64,000 nucleotides of DNA from positions 2,480,001 to 2,544,000 of the forward strand of contig NZ_CAJGZV010000001.1 of the NCBI RefSeq assembly GCF_904846065.1, written 5' to 3'. Source of the stretch: Psychrobacter immobilis. GTDB lineage: Bacteria; Pseudomonadota; Gammaproteobacteria; Pseudomonadales; Moraxellaceae. The notes beneath the pieces were generated by a model. The model saw nothing but the letters and a program-made list of their open reading frames with translations. It made no database searches and was not told the origin of the DNA. A program made the position numbers and the translations under genes. Positions 26,088-36,695 of this stretch are shown piece after piece (the stretch's first letter is position 1; every line of letters begins with the position of its first letter).

Positions 26088-27506
26088 ATGACCTCTCCTA
26101 ATTCAAAACCTAACCAACCTGCTGCTATTGATATCCCTAGTAAACCACAGCGCATTAAACTCACGCAGGATATTGATTTCTTTGCGTTGTTCAAACGTAT
26201 TGAGCGCGCTTTTGAGACCTGTTATCTGCTTGAATCATTGGGCGAAGATGGACATATGGCGCGTCATCATGCGATTGGTTTTGATCCCGTTATGACCATT
26301 GCTGCCATCGATCGTGCAACCCTCGCGATTACTGATAATAAAACTGCTGAAACCACTCATTATCAAACGGATAATCCTTACGAGCTACTGCGCAAAATTA
26401 CGCCGCAGCACGTCATTGCTCGCGACCAAAGCGGTGGTCTTGTCGGTTATTTGGGTTACGACAGTGTCAATTTCTTTGAACCCAGTCTCAATGCTAAAGC
26501 GAGCGATGACTTTGAACCGTTTAAATTTGGCGTATATTTGGATGGTCTAACGCTCGATAAGATGACCGGTGAGATTTTCTACTTTTATTATCCAACTGCG
26601 CAGCAAGAAAACCGCATCGAGCAAATCAAAGCGCTACTTGATGCGCCCATCCCAAGCTACGAGGCGCCTACGGTTGAGTTTTTGGGTGATGGTATGAGTC
26701 AAGAAGAGCATGCCAAAGCCGTGATGCAAGTCAAAGAAGACATCATCTCAGGGCGTATCTTTCAGTGTGAGGTAGGTTTTAAATCCAAATATCGCATTGC
26801 CGGCGATAAAATGCCCATTTATGAGAAATTGCGGTCGGTCAATCCGTCGCCGCACATGTATTTTATGAAATTTGCTCAGCAGTGCATCATTGGTGCCTCA
26901 CCAGAACTGCTGTTTCGCTTGCGTCAAGGTGAGATGGAAACCTATCCATTGGCAGGCACCGCCAAGCGCGGCGTCGATGTCATCGAAGACCGACAGCTTG
27001 CTCGCGCATTACTAAATGATGCCAAAGAAATTGCCGAGCACAATATGCTAGTCGATTTGCATCGCAACGATATCGGCCGTGTGGCACAATTTGGCACCGT
27101 CAAAGTACGTAGTCTCATGGATATCAAACGCTTCTCACACGTGCAACATATCTCGTCTGAAATCGTCGGAATCTTGCATCCTGATGAAGATATGTTTAGC
27201 GCCCTTGCCAGCAACTTCCCCGCTGGGACGTTGTCAGGCGCACCGAAAGTTGAAGCGATTAAAGTTATTAATGAGCTCGAACCCGATGGTCGAGGTGCTT
27301 ATGGCGGTGCGCTTGGATCGTTTAACTTTAATGGTGACTGTATCTTTGCCATTCCTATTCGCAGCCTATTCATCAACGGCGAATCCGCTTATGCGCAGAC
27401 CTGTGGTGGTAATGTTTATGACTCCAATCCTGCTGATGAATATCTAGAAATTCAGCGTAAATTGTCTGCCATGAAAGTGGTATTAGACAGTTTTATGAAC
27501 CCGTAA
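26088..27506 (+). CDS. trpE: Anthranilate synthase component I
   Basis: 472 residues. Makes anthranilate from chorismate with the glutaminase TrpG. The N-terminal domain carries the tryptophan-feedback motif in CYLLESLGEDG. The chorismate-binding domain has GRIFQCEVGFKSKY, MYFMKFAQQCIIGASPE, METYPLAGTAKRG, DLHRNDIGRV, FPAGTLSGAPKVEAI and the final QTCGGNVYDSNP. The PLAGT version (Ala, not Lys) and LLES favour TrpE over PabB. I chose the ATG at 26088, with GGA at 26078-26080, over the upstream TTG at 26076. trpG follows after 33 bp; trpD and trpC are not adjacent. Confidence 0.92.
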   Translation: MTSPNSKPNQPAAIDIPSKPQRIKLTQDIDFFALFKRIERAFETCYLLESLGEDGHMARHHAIGFDPVMTIAAIDRATLAITDNKTAETTHYQTDNPYELLRKITPQHVIARDQSGGLVGYLGYDSVNFFEPSLNAKASDDFEPFKFGVYLDGLTLDKMTGEIFYFYYPTAQQENRIEQIKALLDAPIPSYEAPTVEFLGDGMSQEEHAKAVMQVKEDIISGRIFQCEVGFKSKYRIAGDKMPIYEKLRSVNPSPHMYFMKFAQQCIIGASPELLFRLRQGEMETYPLAGTAKRGVDVIEDRQLARALLNDAKEIAEHNMLVDLHRNDIGRVAQFGTVKVRSLMDIKRFSHVQHISSEIVGILHPDEDMFSALASNFPAGTLSGAPKVEAIKVINELEPDGRGAYGGALGSFNFNGDCIFAIPIRSLFINGESAYAQTCGGNVYDSNPADEYLEIQRKLSAMKVVLDSFMNP

Positions 27507-27539
27507 ATTGCTTATATTTTGCCAAAGAGTTGATAACCC

Positions 27540-28187
27540 ATGAATGTTTTAATTATAGATAACTACGACTCGTTTACCTTTAATCTTTACCAATATATCG
27601 GCGAGATTTTGCAGACGATGGACGGCGATAAAGCCGCAAACGTCATTGTTAAACGTAATAATGAGATAACGTTAGCAGATGTACAGGCAATGAATCTTGA
27701 TCGCATTATCATTTCACCGGGCCCTGGCGCTCCTGACGACCCTGCATACTTCGGTATTTGTGCCGAAGTAATTGAAGTCATGGGTAAGACGACGCCGCTA
27801 TTGGGTGTCTGCTTAGGTATGCAAGGGATTGCGCATGTGTTCGGCGGCGATGTGGTACGGGCGAGCGTGCCAATGCATGGCAAGGTATCCTCCATTCGCC
27901 ATGATGGCGCGGGTGTCTATCAAGGCTTGCCACAAGAGATTGAAATCATGCGCTACCACTCATTGATGGTAAAAGCAGACACCTTCCCAAATTGCTTGGC
28001 TGTCACAGCTGTCGTCGCCAATAATGCTCATGCTGAGTTCAGCCTAACCGAATCTGCGCTAGCAGGTGAGGAGATTATGGGATTACAGCATAAAGACTAT
28101 CCCATTCAAGGTGTGCAGTTTCACCCAGAGTCATTTGCGACGGAAGGTGCCAAACGCTTGCTGACGAATTTTTTACTACAAGTGTAA
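27540..28187 (+). CDS. trpG: Anthranilate synthase component II, glutamine amidotransferase
   Basis: 215-residue class I amidotransferase that supplies ammonia to TrpE. The start MNVLIIDNYDSFTFNLYQYIGE, ISPGPGAPDDPAYFG, the nucleophile Cys91 in LGVCLGMQG, and the catalytic His-Glu in VQFHPESF are all present, as is the MRYHSLMV strand. The family also serves PabB, and one protein may serve both. Adjacent to trpE, it probably forms the TrpEG complex. A terminator follows about 165 bp downstream. It is slightly longer than usual because of inserts near residues 25-32. Confidence 0.9.
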   Translation: MNVLIIDNYDSFTFNLYQYIGEILQTMDGDKAANVIVKRNNEITLADVQAMNLDRIIISPGPGAPDDPAYFGICAEVIEVMGKTTPLLGVCLGMQGIAHVFGGDVVRASVPMHGKVSSIRHDGAGVYQGLPQEIEIMRYHSLMVKADTFPNCLAVTAVVANNAHAEFSLTESALAGEEIMGLQHKDYPIQGVQFHPESFATEGAKRLLTNFLLQV

Positions 28188-28350
28188 ATCTTGATGCTTA
28201 AATTTGGGGGATATGACACCAAAGGGTGATAAGCTAAAGACATAAGCTAAAAACAAGCGTACCTCTAACTCAAATAAATTGAATTTTATGTCTAACTGAC
28301 TTGTGTTCGAACTTAATTAACGCTTTAATGATAGAATGAAAAAATAAACA

Positions 28351-28382
28351 AAAGACAGCCCTTACTCGGGTTGTCTTTTTCT
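28351..28382 (+). terminator. Intrinsic terminator after trpG
   Basis: AAAGACAGCCC pairs with GGGTTGTCTTT (one G-T pair) around a short loop and is followed by TTTTTCTT. It sits 163 bp after the trpG stop. Confidence 0.9.
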
Positions 28383-28482
28383 TATTTCAGTATTGTATGA
28401 TGCCATTAGCTAAAAGGCTTGGACTGTTTGAGGTTTTGAGTTTGGGCATGAGTTTTGATATCACATAAAAATAGAGAGCGAT

Positions 28483-29430
28483 ATGGCAAATACCGATGGC
28501 GTAATGTCAGCACGGCAGTCATGGATAGGCACTATTCAAATTATCACAGCCGCTGTCTGCTGGGGTACCTTGGGGATATTCTCGACCTACCTCAATCAAA
28601 TCGGCTTTAGTGGCTGGCAAATTACGATCTTACGTATCGTGACCGCGGCTATTCTTATTCTTGTCATGCTACCGAAATTATGGCCGCATCTTATCAAGCT
28701 TCGTCGAAAGCAGTGGCTCGGACTGGCATTGCAGTCTTTGATTGGCGTACTTGGTATGTCGGTATGCTACTTTTTTGCTGTGATCTATGTCGGTGCTGGC
28801 CCTGCGGTTGCCTTGCTTTATACTGCGCCTGTGTTTAGCTTATTGTTTTCGGCATTCTTGCTTGATGAATCTATCACTCGCCAGTCGGCATTACTGGCGC
28901 TCATGGCGGTATTTGGTGTTGGATTGACGATGCTTGGTGATGAGGCGCAAGTCAACTGGGGCATCCTATTAGGACTGCTAGCAGGCGTCTGTTATTCCTT
29001 ATACGGGGTACTGGGCAAGCGCGCGATGCACGATGCTCACCCTGCGCCTTTGGTGTTTTTTACCTCTATTATCATCAGTGCTGGTGTACTGCTATTATTA
29101 CCTGAAACCTATCAAACCTATGGGCGGTTATTGAGCTTACCTTTACATACTTGGGGCTATGCCTTGGGGTTGTCTTTGATTGGAACCGTCGTGCCCTTTG
29201 CCCTTTATATGAAAGCATTAGGGAAATTACCTGCCACTCGTGCATCAGTATTTACGATTTTTGAGCCATTGACTGCCATTGCCCTTGCCATACTATTGCT
29301 GCATCAATCCTTATCTTGGATTCAATATGTGGGCGTGGTGTTAATCTTAATGGCAGCTTTATTTAATGCCATATTAAACGGCACTGCCACTCGCGTACCA
29401 CGCTGGCTAAAAAGACGACAAAGAATTTAG
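28483..29430 (+). CDS. EamA/DMT-family transporter
   Basis: 315 residues with about ten membrane helices in two EamA repeats (about 15-150 and 160-300). The first begins WIGTIQIITAAVCWGTLGIFSTYLNQIGFSGW and the second NWGILLGLLAGVCYSLYGVLGKRAM. Conserved Pro and Glu lie in FTIFEPLTAIALAILLL. Family members export or import amino acids and other metabolites. The neighbours (trp genes and an amino-acid ABC importer) suggest, but do not show, an amino acid substrate. It is monocistronic between two terminators. Confidence 0.85.
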   Translation: MANTDGVMSARQSWIGTIQIITAAVCWGTLGIFSTYLNQIGFSGWQITILRIVTAAILILVMLPKLWPHLIKLRRKQWLGLALQSLIGVLGMSVCYFFAVIYVGAGPAVALLYTAPVFSLLFSAFLLDESITRQSALLALMAVFGVGLTMLGDEAQVNWGILLGLLAGVCYSLYGVLGKRAMHDAHPAPLVFFTSIIISAGVLLLLPETYQTYGRLLSLPLHTWGYALGLSLIGTVVPFALYMKALGKLPATRASVFTIFEPLTAIALAILLLHQSLSWIQYVGVVLILMAALFNAILNGTATRVPRWLKRRQRI

Positions 29431-29485
29431 TCTGTACTTTTTAAGACCTTTGAATAGCCTTGGCACCATTGCTATTAAACGAAAG

Positions 29486-29523
29486 AAAGCCCCAACTATA
29501 TCAATATAGTCGGGGCTTTATTG
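29486..29523. terminator. Bidirectional intrinsic terminator
   Basis: AAAGCCCC-a-ACTATA and TATAGT-c-GGGGCTTT form a stem with one mismatch and a 4-nt loop. It lies between the convergent DMT transporter and ABC ATPase genes. Confidence 0.9.
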
Positions 29524-29599
29524 TGTTTGACACTTTGCTTTAGAGGTAAGTATTTATGCCATAGACAGTTGCTAAATAACTTGGACTGTCTTAATGACA

Positions 29600-30343
29600 T
29601 CACTGTTCAATACGCTGCAAAAAGGCCTGCGTACGTGGATGCGTAGACACTTCGAACATCTGCTTAGCGCTACCTTCTTCGACCACATGACCATCCTCAA
29701 TTAACACCACATGATCTGCCACATCACGAGCAAATTTAATCTCATGAGTCACAACGACCATCGTCCAGCCTTCAGATGCCAGTTGCTTCATCGTGCCCAG
29801 CACATCTTGTACCAATTCAGGATCGAGCGCAGACGTTGGCTCATCAAATAATAATAATGACGGCTCGATAGCCAGTGCACGAGCAATGCCAATACGTTGC
29901 TGCTGACCACCAGAGAGCTGGAACGGATACAGATCTGCCTTATCCGATAAGCCTACTTTATCAAGTAATGCCAGTGCCTGTTCGCGTGCTTGCGCCTTAG
30001 TTTGCCCTTGCACTACCGTCGGCCCAAGCATTAAATTCTCAATCGCGGTCTTATGTGGAAACAAGTTATAAGATTGAAATACCATGCCTGATTTACGCTG
30101 CAGCGCCAGCAATGTTTTTTTCTTAGGCTTGGTAGCAAAATCAACCGTTAAGCTACCATCATCAAAAGCAATGATGCCTTGATCAGGAATTTCTAGCGCA
30201 TTCAAGCAGCGTAAAAAAGTGGTTTTACCAGACCCTGACGGTCCTAATATCACCACTACCTTGCCTTTTTCGATGGTCAAGTCGATGCCTTTAAGCACTT
30301 GATTGCCACCAAAGGCTTTGTGAATATTAGTGACTTGAATCAT
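29600..30343 (-). CDS. Polar amino acid (cystine-type) ABC transporter, ATP-binding protein
   Basis: 247-residue ABC ATPase of the GlnQ/HisP/TcyN group. Walker A is GPSGSGKTT (about residues 34-42), the signature is LSGGQQQRIGIARALAIEP, Walker B is LLLFDEPTSALDPE and the H-loop is VVVTHEIKFARDVADHV. It is the last gene of the binding protein-permease-ATPase operon, 92 bp after the permease. Energises amino acid import. Confidence 0.92.
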   Translation of the reverse strand: MIQVTNIHKAFGGNQVLKGIDLTIEKGKVVVILGPSGSGKTTFLRCLNALEIPDQGIIAFDDGSLTVDFATKPKKKTLLALQRKSGMVFQSYNLFPHKTAIENLMLGPTVVQGQTKAQAREQALALLDKVGLSDKADLYPFQLSGGQQQRIGIARALAIEPSLLLFDEPTSALDPELVQDVLGTMKQLASEGWTMVVVTHEIKFARDVADHVVLIEDGHVVEEGSAKQMFEVSTHPRTQAFLQRIEQ

Positions 30344-30435
30344 AAAACTTCCTGTTGTACTGATATCTGTTTGCTAATAACACACGCTTTATCGACGCGG
30401 TATTACCATCCTATACTGCCCCTATTATCAAGGGT

Positions 30436-31173
30436 TTATTTCGCCACGTAGCGATCAAGTCTGGTTTCAAGCTTACCTTGAATAAAGGTTAAGAACAGAC
30501 AAATACCCCAATAAATAATCGCCGCTTCGGTGTAGACCAACATAAATTCATAGTTACGTGCGGTGATGATTTGCGCCTGCTTAAATAGCTCAGTCACCAA
30601 TACCAATGACGCCAAAGACGTGTCTTTTACTAGGCTAATAAAGGTATTGGATAACGGGGGTACTGACACCCGAAGTGCTTGCGGCAAAATGACATGACGA
30701 AAGGTTTGTAGATACGTCAAGCCTACCGTCGAGCCTGCTTCCCACTGTCCTTTTGGAATGGACAAAATAGAGGCACGCACCGTCTCCGATGCATACGCGC
30801 CAATATTGAGCGAAAAGGCAATAATCGCTGAGGGAAAAGGATCAAGCTTTACCCCGATACTTGGCAAGCCGTAGAAAATAATAAATAGCTGAACCAGCAT
30901 TGGTGTCCCGCGAATGGCGGACACATAAATACGCGCAAGTCTGTATATGATTTCATGGAACCAGCCAGCACGCGGTACGATACGAATCAGCGCTACTGTC
31001 AGCGCAATAGCCATACCAATCGCAAATGAGATCAACGCCAGCGGTATCGAATAATAAATACCGCCTTTAAGCATTGGCCAAAATGAATTGATGACAATTT
31101 GCGCCCGCGCAGGATCCATAAATGGTAGTAGTGCCAGTAACTCAGCTAGCATTGACGTGATAGACGCTAGCAT
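30436..31173 (-). CDS. Polar amino acid (cystine-type) ABC transporter permease
   Basis: 245 residues with about five membrane helices. The HisMQ-family N-terminus is [32 protein letters not shown]. Then come [22 protein letters not shown] and the ATPase-coupling loop [37 protein letters not shown]. The pattern is closest to TcyL/YecS-type cystine permeases. Its ATG overlaps the stop of the binding-protein gene by one base (TAATG), which suggests translational coupling. Confidence 0.9.
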   Translation of the reverse strand: MLASITSMLAELLALLPFMDPARAQIVINSFWPMLKGGIYYSIPLALISFAIGMAIALTVALIRIVPRAGWFHEIIYRLARIYVSAIRGTPMLVQLFIIFYGLPSIGVKLDPFPSAIIAFSLNIGAYASETVRASILSIPKGQWEAGSTVGLTYLQTFRHVILPQALRVSVPPLSNTFISLVKDTSLASLVLVTELFKQAQIITARNYEFMLVYTEAAIIYWGICLFLTFIQGKLETRLDRYVAK

Positions 31174-32009
31174 TATTTTTGTTGACTTATATCAGCACCA
31201 AAGAACTCTTCGCTAAGCTTGGTCAGCGTCCCATCGGCTGCTAATGCGTCCATTGCTTCATTCAATTTTGCCACCACAGCGTCATCCCCTTTGATGAGCA
31301 CTAGACCTGAACCAGTCTGCTCACTCGCAGGCGCTGTCAGTTTGATCTCAAGTGCTGCATCTGGGAATTTTTTGAGATAATCCAATACTGCCAGATTGTC
31401 ATTCATCGTGAAGTCAGCACGGTCTTGCTTAACCAGTTGAATCGCTTGCGCCATACCATCGACAGGGACGATTTCTGCGCCGTAGCGTTCTGCAAGCTCA
31501 CCATAGTTGCTGCTCAGTGATTGCGCAGTACGCAGACCTTTTAAACCTTCCCACGAGCTATAACGATTGTCATCAGTCGGTGCTAGTACAACTGCGCCCG
31601 ACCAGCTATATGGCATGGCTTTGTCATACTTAGCCAAACGCTCAGGCGTGGTCAAGCTTACTTGATTGGCCACCATATCGAAGCGTTTTGAGTCAAGACC
31701 TGCCAGCATAGCATCCCACTGAGTCTCTTTAAATTCGACGTCTACGCCTAGTTTATCCGCAACCGCACGTGTCACTTCGACATCATAGCCAGTTAGCTTG
31801 CCACTCTCATCATGATAGGTAAATGGCGGATAAGTACCCTCTGTACCGACGTTGATGGTGCCACCATTATTGATACGTTGCAGCAAATCAGAGCCACCCG
31901 TCGCGGCACTGTCTGTCGCATTGGTTTCTGCTTCATTGGTAGTAGACTGACCACAAGCGGCAAGTAGCATAGTACTGGCGGCAAGTGCTAAAAGAGTACG
32001 ACGTTTCAT
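31173..32009 (-). CDS. Polar amino acid (cystine-type) ABC transporter binding lipoprotein
   Basis: 278 residues. The leader [19 protein letters not shown] gives lipid attachment at Cys19, followed by a short acidic linker. The extracellular solute-binding family 3 domain shows [25 protein letters not shown], the [30 protein letters not shown] segment and a C-terminal [23 protein letters not shown]. The pattern resembles FliY/TcyJ cystine-binding proteins, so cystine or a related polar amino acid is likely. First gene of the operon. Confidence 0.9.
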   Translation of the reverse strand: MKRRTLLALAASTMLLAACGQSTTNEAETNATDSAATGGSDLLQRINNGGTINVGTEGTYPPFTYHDESGKLTGYDVEVTRAVADKLGVDVEFKETQWDAMLAGLDSKRFDMVANQVSLTTPERLAKYDKAMPYSWSGAVVLAPTDDNRYSSWEGLKGLRTAQSLSSNYGELAERYGAEIVPVDGMAQAIQLVKQDRADFTMNDNLAVLDYLKKFPDAALEIKLTAPASEQTGSGLVLIKGDDAVVAKLNEAMDALAADGTLTKLSEEFFGADISQQK

Positions 32010-32323
32010 AAGACGTCCTTATAAGAGTGAATGAATAATGCAAAAAGGTATCGTGCCAATAAAACCATAGCAACAAATAAGGATAAGACCAGCACAGGCG
32101 AATACTATAATAAAGTATTTGCGCCGTATTATTTAGCTTTGGCTGCTCGATTTGAGGATGCTCAGCATATTTTTCAATACTGTTTCTATATTATCTTTGA
32201 ATTTTTGGACATTTTTTAGGCAGATATTAACGTTATTATTGCCAATTAAATAGCCATTTATTCATATACTAGCGCACTTCAGAAAGAATAAACGTACAAA
32301 AACAGTGAGCATGCGTAAGACTA

Positions 32324-33121
32324 TTATAGTTCACCGGAGAATTGATAACGATCGCCTGCATGCCACATCTTCACAAAGGTCAATACTCGACCTGCTGAAT
32401 ACGTCTGACGGCGCAATACCAATGTCGGCGACTGCGGTGCGATTTGCAGTAGCGCAGCAATCTCATCTGGTGCCGCCAGTGCACGAATGGTATAGCTGCC
32501 GCGCTCTAGTGGACTTTTAGCAATGAGATAATCACTGGTATTGACCACACTAAAATCCTGCTCAATAAATTCTGGCACCTTTTGCGCATCCACCCAGCGC
32601 TCTTCGAACTGTATGGGCTGACCATCCGCAAAGTGAATGATTTTTACCTCGTATAAAACAGCAACGTCGCTATTACTATCTGCGCCAGTACTGTCATCCA
32701 TCACGGTTATATCAGCGTTTATGTTAGCGCTTGTATTAGAAGACACAGCTACTTCATTAATATCAAATTTACGCCGTAATTCATCGTCTAACATCGCAGC
32801 CGTGAGTATGCGTTTACTCACCACTTGCGCCTGATAATCACGGTTGGCAGATTTTAAATCCTGCGCGATATTGCGCACTTCTACAAAGGTATGATTGAAC
32901 TGCTGCTGGGCGACAAACGTCCCCGACCCTTGCCGGCGCTCTAGCACTCGCTCTTCGCTCAGCTCTTTTAGGGCGCGATTGACCGTCATACGCGATACGC
33001 CAAACTCTTTTGCCAACGCCATTTCTGTAGAAATTGCATTGCCCGCTTGCCATTTACCCGAGTGAATATTGTCTAATATGGCATTTTTTATGCGCTGATA
33101 TGCCGGAATCGTCTTTGTCAT
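32324..33121 (-). CDS. hutC: Histidine utilisation repressor
   Basis: 265-residue GntR/HutC-family repressor of hut genes, relieved by urocanate. The N-terminal winged helix (about 5-70) reads PAYQRIKNAILDNIHSGKWQAGNAISTEMALAKEFGVSRMTVNRALKEL. The C-terminal UTRA ligand domain includes IQFEERWVD and the end VLTFVKMWHAGDRYQFSGEL. A Ser/Asn/Asp/Thr-rich insert of about 25 residues (about 126-150) interrupts the UTRA domain, which is odd for HutC. It is divergent from hutU, with the palindromic operator in between. Confidence 0.93.
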   Translation of the reverse strand: MTKTIPAYQRIKNAILDNIHSGKWQAGNAISTEMALAKEFGVSRMTVNRALKELSEERVLERRQGSGTFVAQQQFNHTFVEVRNIAQDLKSANRDYQAQVVSKRILTAAMLDDELRRKFDINEVAVSSNTSANINADITVMDDSTGADSNSDVAVLYEVKIIHFADGQPIQFEERWVDAQKVPEFIEQDFSVVNTSDYLIAKSPLERGSYTIRALAAPDEIAALLQIAPQSPTLVLRRQTYSAGRVLTFVKMWHAGDRYQFSGEL

Positions 33122-33292
33122 GTCCGTGTTTAACCGTTAGTTTTACCAATAATAGTAGCGCCATAATATCACGAGATAACGTCATGAACCTTGTCAAAAC
33201 ACTGTGACATTTATCTATCGACCAAAATCCTCATAAAAATAATTGAGTCATTTATAAAAAATTGCTTGCATGAAAAAAGTATCTTTGATAAT

Positions 33293-33304
33293 TTGTATAT
33301 ACAA
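33293..33304. promoter_or_regulatory. HutC operator in the hutC-hutU spacer
   Basis: TTGTATATACAA is a perfect palindrome that equals the core of the known Pseudomonas HutC site. A -10-like GATAAT (33287-33292) touches its left edge, and TTGC-rich -35 candidates lie about 15-19 bp further up. Repressor binding here would block the hutU promoter. Confidence 0.85.
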
Positions 33305-33425
33305 CTTTACGACAGTGCTAAAAAATCTGCGTCATCTAATCGATATTTCGCTGAATTTATAGACTGACTGTAAAACACTTACTTTGATTACTTATCGTCT
33401 TAACAGATATCACAAGGATATGATA

Positions 33426-35144
33426 ATGACTACTGACCATGGAACCAATAAAGAGACTAAGCTGACTCGCCGTGATGAGAGCCGCGAAATCGCCGCGCCC
33501 ACTGGCAGCACATTACATTGCAAAAGCTGGCTGACCGAAGCACCGTATCGCATGCTGCAAAACAATTTGCATCCTGATGTGGCCGAAAACCCTAAAAGCT
33601 TAGTCGTCTACGGTGGTATCGGACGCGCAGCTCGCAATTGGGAAAGCTATGATCAAATCCTAGCGTCATTAAAAGAATTGGAAGACGATGAGACGTTGCT
33701 CGTGCAATCAGGCAAGCCAGTTGGCGTGTTTCAAACGCACGAAAATGCGCCGCGTGTATTGATTGCAAACTCTAACCTTGTACCACGCTGGGCCACGTGG
33801 GAGCACTTTAACGAGCTCGATCGCAAAGACTTGATGATGTATGGTCAAATGACGGCTGGTAGCTGGATTTATATTGGCACGCAAGGCATCGTCCAAGGTA
33901 CTTACGAGACCTTTGTAGAAGCAGGTCGTCAGCATTATGATGGTAGCTGGGCAGGACGTTGGATTTTGACCGCGGGTCTTGGTGGCATGGGCGGCGCGCA
34001 GCCACTTGCGGCTACTTTTGCAGGGGCAACTTCATTAAACATTGAGTGTCAACAGTCTAGTATCGATTTTCGCTTGCGTACTGGTTATGTCGATAAGCAA
34101 GCCGATGATCTCGACCATGCTTACGAGCTCATCAAACAGCATACCGACGCAGGTGAAGCGGTCTCTATTGCCCTACTTGGTAATGCAGCAGACATCTTAC
34201 CTGAGATGGTCAAGCGTGCGCACGATGGTGGCATGAAGCCTGATTTGGTCACCGATCAAACCTCAGCACATGACTTAATCAATGGTTACTTGCCAGTTGG
34301 CTGGACAGTAGAAGAATGGAAAGCTGCACAAGAAGATTCAGAGCAACATTCTGCATTAACCAAAGCTGCCGCTCAGTCTTGTGCCGTACATGTACAGGCG
34401 ATGCTAGATCTACAAGCGATGGACATTCCAACGACCGATTATGGCAATAACATTCGTCAAGTGGCTTTTGATGAAGGCGTTAAAGATGCCTTTAATTTCC
34501 CAGGTTTTGTCCCCGCTTATATTCGTCCGCTGTTCTGCCAAGGTAAAGGCCCGTTTCGCTGGGTCGCATTATCAGGCGATCCAGAAGACATCTACAAAAC
34601 CGATCAAAAAATCAAAGAGCTGTTCCCTGAAAATCAACATATTCATCGCTGGCTTGATATGGCAAAAGAGCGTATTCAATTTCAGGGCTTGCCTGCCCGT
34701 ATCTGCTGGTTAGGATTGGGTGAGCGTGACAAAGCAGGGCTCGCATTCAATGAGATGGTCAAAAACGGCGAGCTAAAAGGCCCTATTGTCATTGGCCGTG
34801 ATCACTTAGACACAGGCTCTGTTGCCAGTCCAAACCGCGAAACAGAAAGCATGAAAGATGGCTCAGATGCGGTATCTGACTGGGCATTATTGAATGGTAT
34901 GCTCAATGTCGCAGGCGGTGCCACTTGGGTATCGCTACATCATGGCGGCGGCGTTGGCATGGGTTACTCGCAGCACTCAGGCATGGTCATTGTCGCAGAT
35001 GGCACTGATGCCGCTGCCAAACGCTTGGCACGAGTGCTAGTCAATGATTGCGGCTCAGGGGTTATGCGTCATGCCGATGCAGGCTATGAGCTGGCGATCA
35101 AAACAGCGAAAGATTATGGTCTAAATTTGCCGATGATTAAGTAG
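33426..35144 (+). CDS. hutU: Urocanate hydratase
   Basis: 572 residues. Converts urocanate to imidazolonepropionate using tightly bound NAD+ as an electrophile. Family landmarks are [59 protein letters not shown] (NAD site), [14 protein letters not shown] and [22 protein letters not shown]. The ATG at 33426 was chosen, 7 nt after AAGGA; longer frames from 33384 or 33420 place the ribosome site badly. It is the first gene of hutU-transporter-hutH-hutG-hutI under the HutC operator. Confidence 0.96.
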   Translation: MTTDHGTNKETKLTRRDESREIAAPTGSTLHCKSWLTEAPYRMLQNNLHPDVAENPKSLVVYGGIGRAARNWESYDQILASLKELEDDETLLVQSGKPVGVFQTHENAPRVLIANSNLVPRWATWEHFNELDRKDLMMYGQMTAGSWIYIGTQGIVQGTYETFVEAGRQHYDGSWAGRWILTAGLGGMGGAQPLAATFAGATSLNIECQQSSIDFRLRTGYVDKQADDLDHAYELIKQHTDAGEAVSIALLGNAADILPEMVKRAHDGGMKPDLVTDQTSAHDLINGYLPVGWTVEEWKAAQEDSEQHSALTKAAAQSCAVHVQAMLDLQAMDIPTTDYGNNIRQVAFDEGVKDAFNFPGFVPAYIRPLFCQGKGPFRWVALSGDPEDIYKTDQKIKELFPENQHIHRWLDMAKERIQFQGLPARICWLGLGERDKAGLAFNEMVKNGELKGPIVIGRDHLDTGSVASPNRETESMKDGSDAVSDWALLNGMLNVAGGATWVSLHHGGGVGMGYSQHSGMVIVADGTDAAAKRLARVLVNDCGSGVMRHADAGYELAIKTAKDYGLNLPMIK

Positions 35145-35214
35145 CATACCCTTTATCCTTATAAGTGATTATTTGACATAAGGATATCATCGACATTTTA
35201 TCAAGGAGGATAAT

Positions 35215-36576
35215 GTGATTGAGCAAAATACGACACTAAATCTCAAGGATGCAGCAGTAACACCAACTGAAGCACTACTGTCTAAACCTATAGCGTTAAT
35301 GCAATTGATAATCTTTAGTGCTATCGGTTTGGTCATGTTTTTTGTGCCATTTACCATTGGTGAGAAAAGCACGATTTTGTTCGATCATGGGGCAACTTAT
35401 CTGGTCACTCAGCAGCATACATTGTCTGTGACGTTATTATTTTTACTGATGATCTTTGGGGTAAGCAAGCCATTTATCGATGGCTCATGGCGTAAAAATA
35501 TCACCCATATGATTATGACTGCTTTTAAAATCATTGGTCTGATACTGGCAGTGATGTATGTTGCTGACGTAGCGCCTGCCTTTATGATGGAAAAGGACAT
35601 GCTGCCGTTTTTGTTTGAAAAACTGGCATTACCAGTCGGTATGATTGTACCGCTTGGCGCATTAATTTTAGCATTTTTGGTGGGTTTTGGTTTGCTCGAG
35701 ATGGTCGGTGTGCTCATGCAGCCAATCATGAAACCTATCTGGAAAACCCCAGGTTCATCAGCGATTGATGCGGTCGCATCCTTTGTTGGTAGCTACTCTA
35801 TCGGGCTACTCATTACTAATCGCGTGTATTTGCAAAAGCAATATTCAGCCCGCGAAGCCATTATCATTGCGACTGGATTTTCGACCGTATCAGCAGCGTT
35901 TATGGTCATTGTTGCCAAAACGCTTGGTCTGATGGAGTTCTGGAATGTGTTCTTTTGGTCTACGCTAGTGATTACTTTTATTGTCACTGCGATTACCGCT
36001 CGTATTCCACCCATTAGCCTTGTTGATGATAGCGTTGAACGTCCCGCTTTAGACCATAAACGTGGTACACGTCTGGCGGCAGCATTTGATCTAGGTTTGT
36101 CCACTTCGCGCCGTGCCACTGACCTAAAAACAATCTTATGGTCTAACTTTCGCGATGGGCTGACGATGGCAGCGGCGATTGTGCCTTCTATCATCGCGGT
36201 TGGCTTGACAGGATTACTATTAGCAAAATATACGCCTGTATTCGATGCTTTAGGCTTGCTTCTTTATCCATTTACATGGCTTAGCGGCTTACCAGAGCCT
36301 CTGGTTGCCGCCAAAGGTATGTCAGCGGGATTGGCTGAAATGTTCCTGCCAGCACTGCTCCTCAGTGAGGCTGATATACTGACTCGCTATGTTGCAGGGG
36401 TCATCTCTATTAGCAGCGTGTTGTTTTTCTCTGCCATGATTCCTTGTGTACTTGCCACTGAAATACCATTATCTGTCGGCAAAATGGTCATTATCTGGTT
36501 TGAGCGTGTGGTACTCAGTATTTTATTGGCTGCGGCATTCGGACATCTAGCCATGTACTTCAACTGGATTGGCTAA
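35215..36576 (+). CDS. YjiH-family transporter within the hut operon
   Basis: 453 residues with about ten or eleven helices and two nucleoside-recognition (Gate-like) segments: FLVGFGLLEMVGVLMQPIMKPIWKTPGSSAIDAVASFVGSYSIG and SNFRDGLTMAAAIVPSIIAVGLTGLLL. YjiH proteins have no well-defined substrate. Its place between hutU and hutH, 71 bp after hutU, points to histidine, urocanate or another imidazole compound as substrate (inference). The start is GTG, supported by a strong AGGAGG. It is not an LysE or amino acid-permease type as in most hut operons. Confidence 0.8.
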   Translation: MIEQNTTLNLKDAAVTPTEALLSKPIALMQLIIFSAIGLVMFFVPFTIGEKSTILFDHGATYLVTQQHTLSVTLLFLLMIFGVSKPFIDGSWRKNITHMIMTAFKIIGLILAVMYVADVAPAFMMEKDMLPFLFEKLALPVGMIVPLGALILAFLVGFGLLEMVGVLMQPIMKPIWKTPGSSAIDAVASFVGSYSIGLLITNRVYLQKQYSAREAIIIATGFSTVSAAFMVIVAKTLGLMEFWNVFFWSTLVITFIVTAITARIPPISLVDDSVERPALDHKRGTRLAAAFDLGLSTSRRATDLKTILWSNFRDGLTMAAAIVPSIIAVGLTGLLLAKYTPVFDALGLLLYPFTWLSGLPEPLVAAKGMSAGLAEMFLPALLLSEADILTRYVAGVISISSVLFFSAMIPCVLATEIPLSVGKMVIIWFERVVLSILLAAAFGHLAMYFNWIG

Positions 36577-36695
36577 AAAAACAAATTTAATAACAAGTAT
36601 TATGTTAACTAAAAACATTTAAAAAACGTCATTTCAACAAAGACATGAATCAAAAATAATATAATCCATATGTCTTACAATACTAGGATCACCCT

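Noticed and set aside
26088..28187. trpE-trpG as pabB-pabA (folate) genes
   Set aside because: The LLES feedback motif and Ala in PLAGT fit TrpE; linkage to trpR agrees. A dual role for TrpG stays possible.
32031..32219. 62-codon frame upstream of the cystine-type binding protein
   Set aside because: It lies in the promoter region of the ABC operon, with no family features or convincing start.
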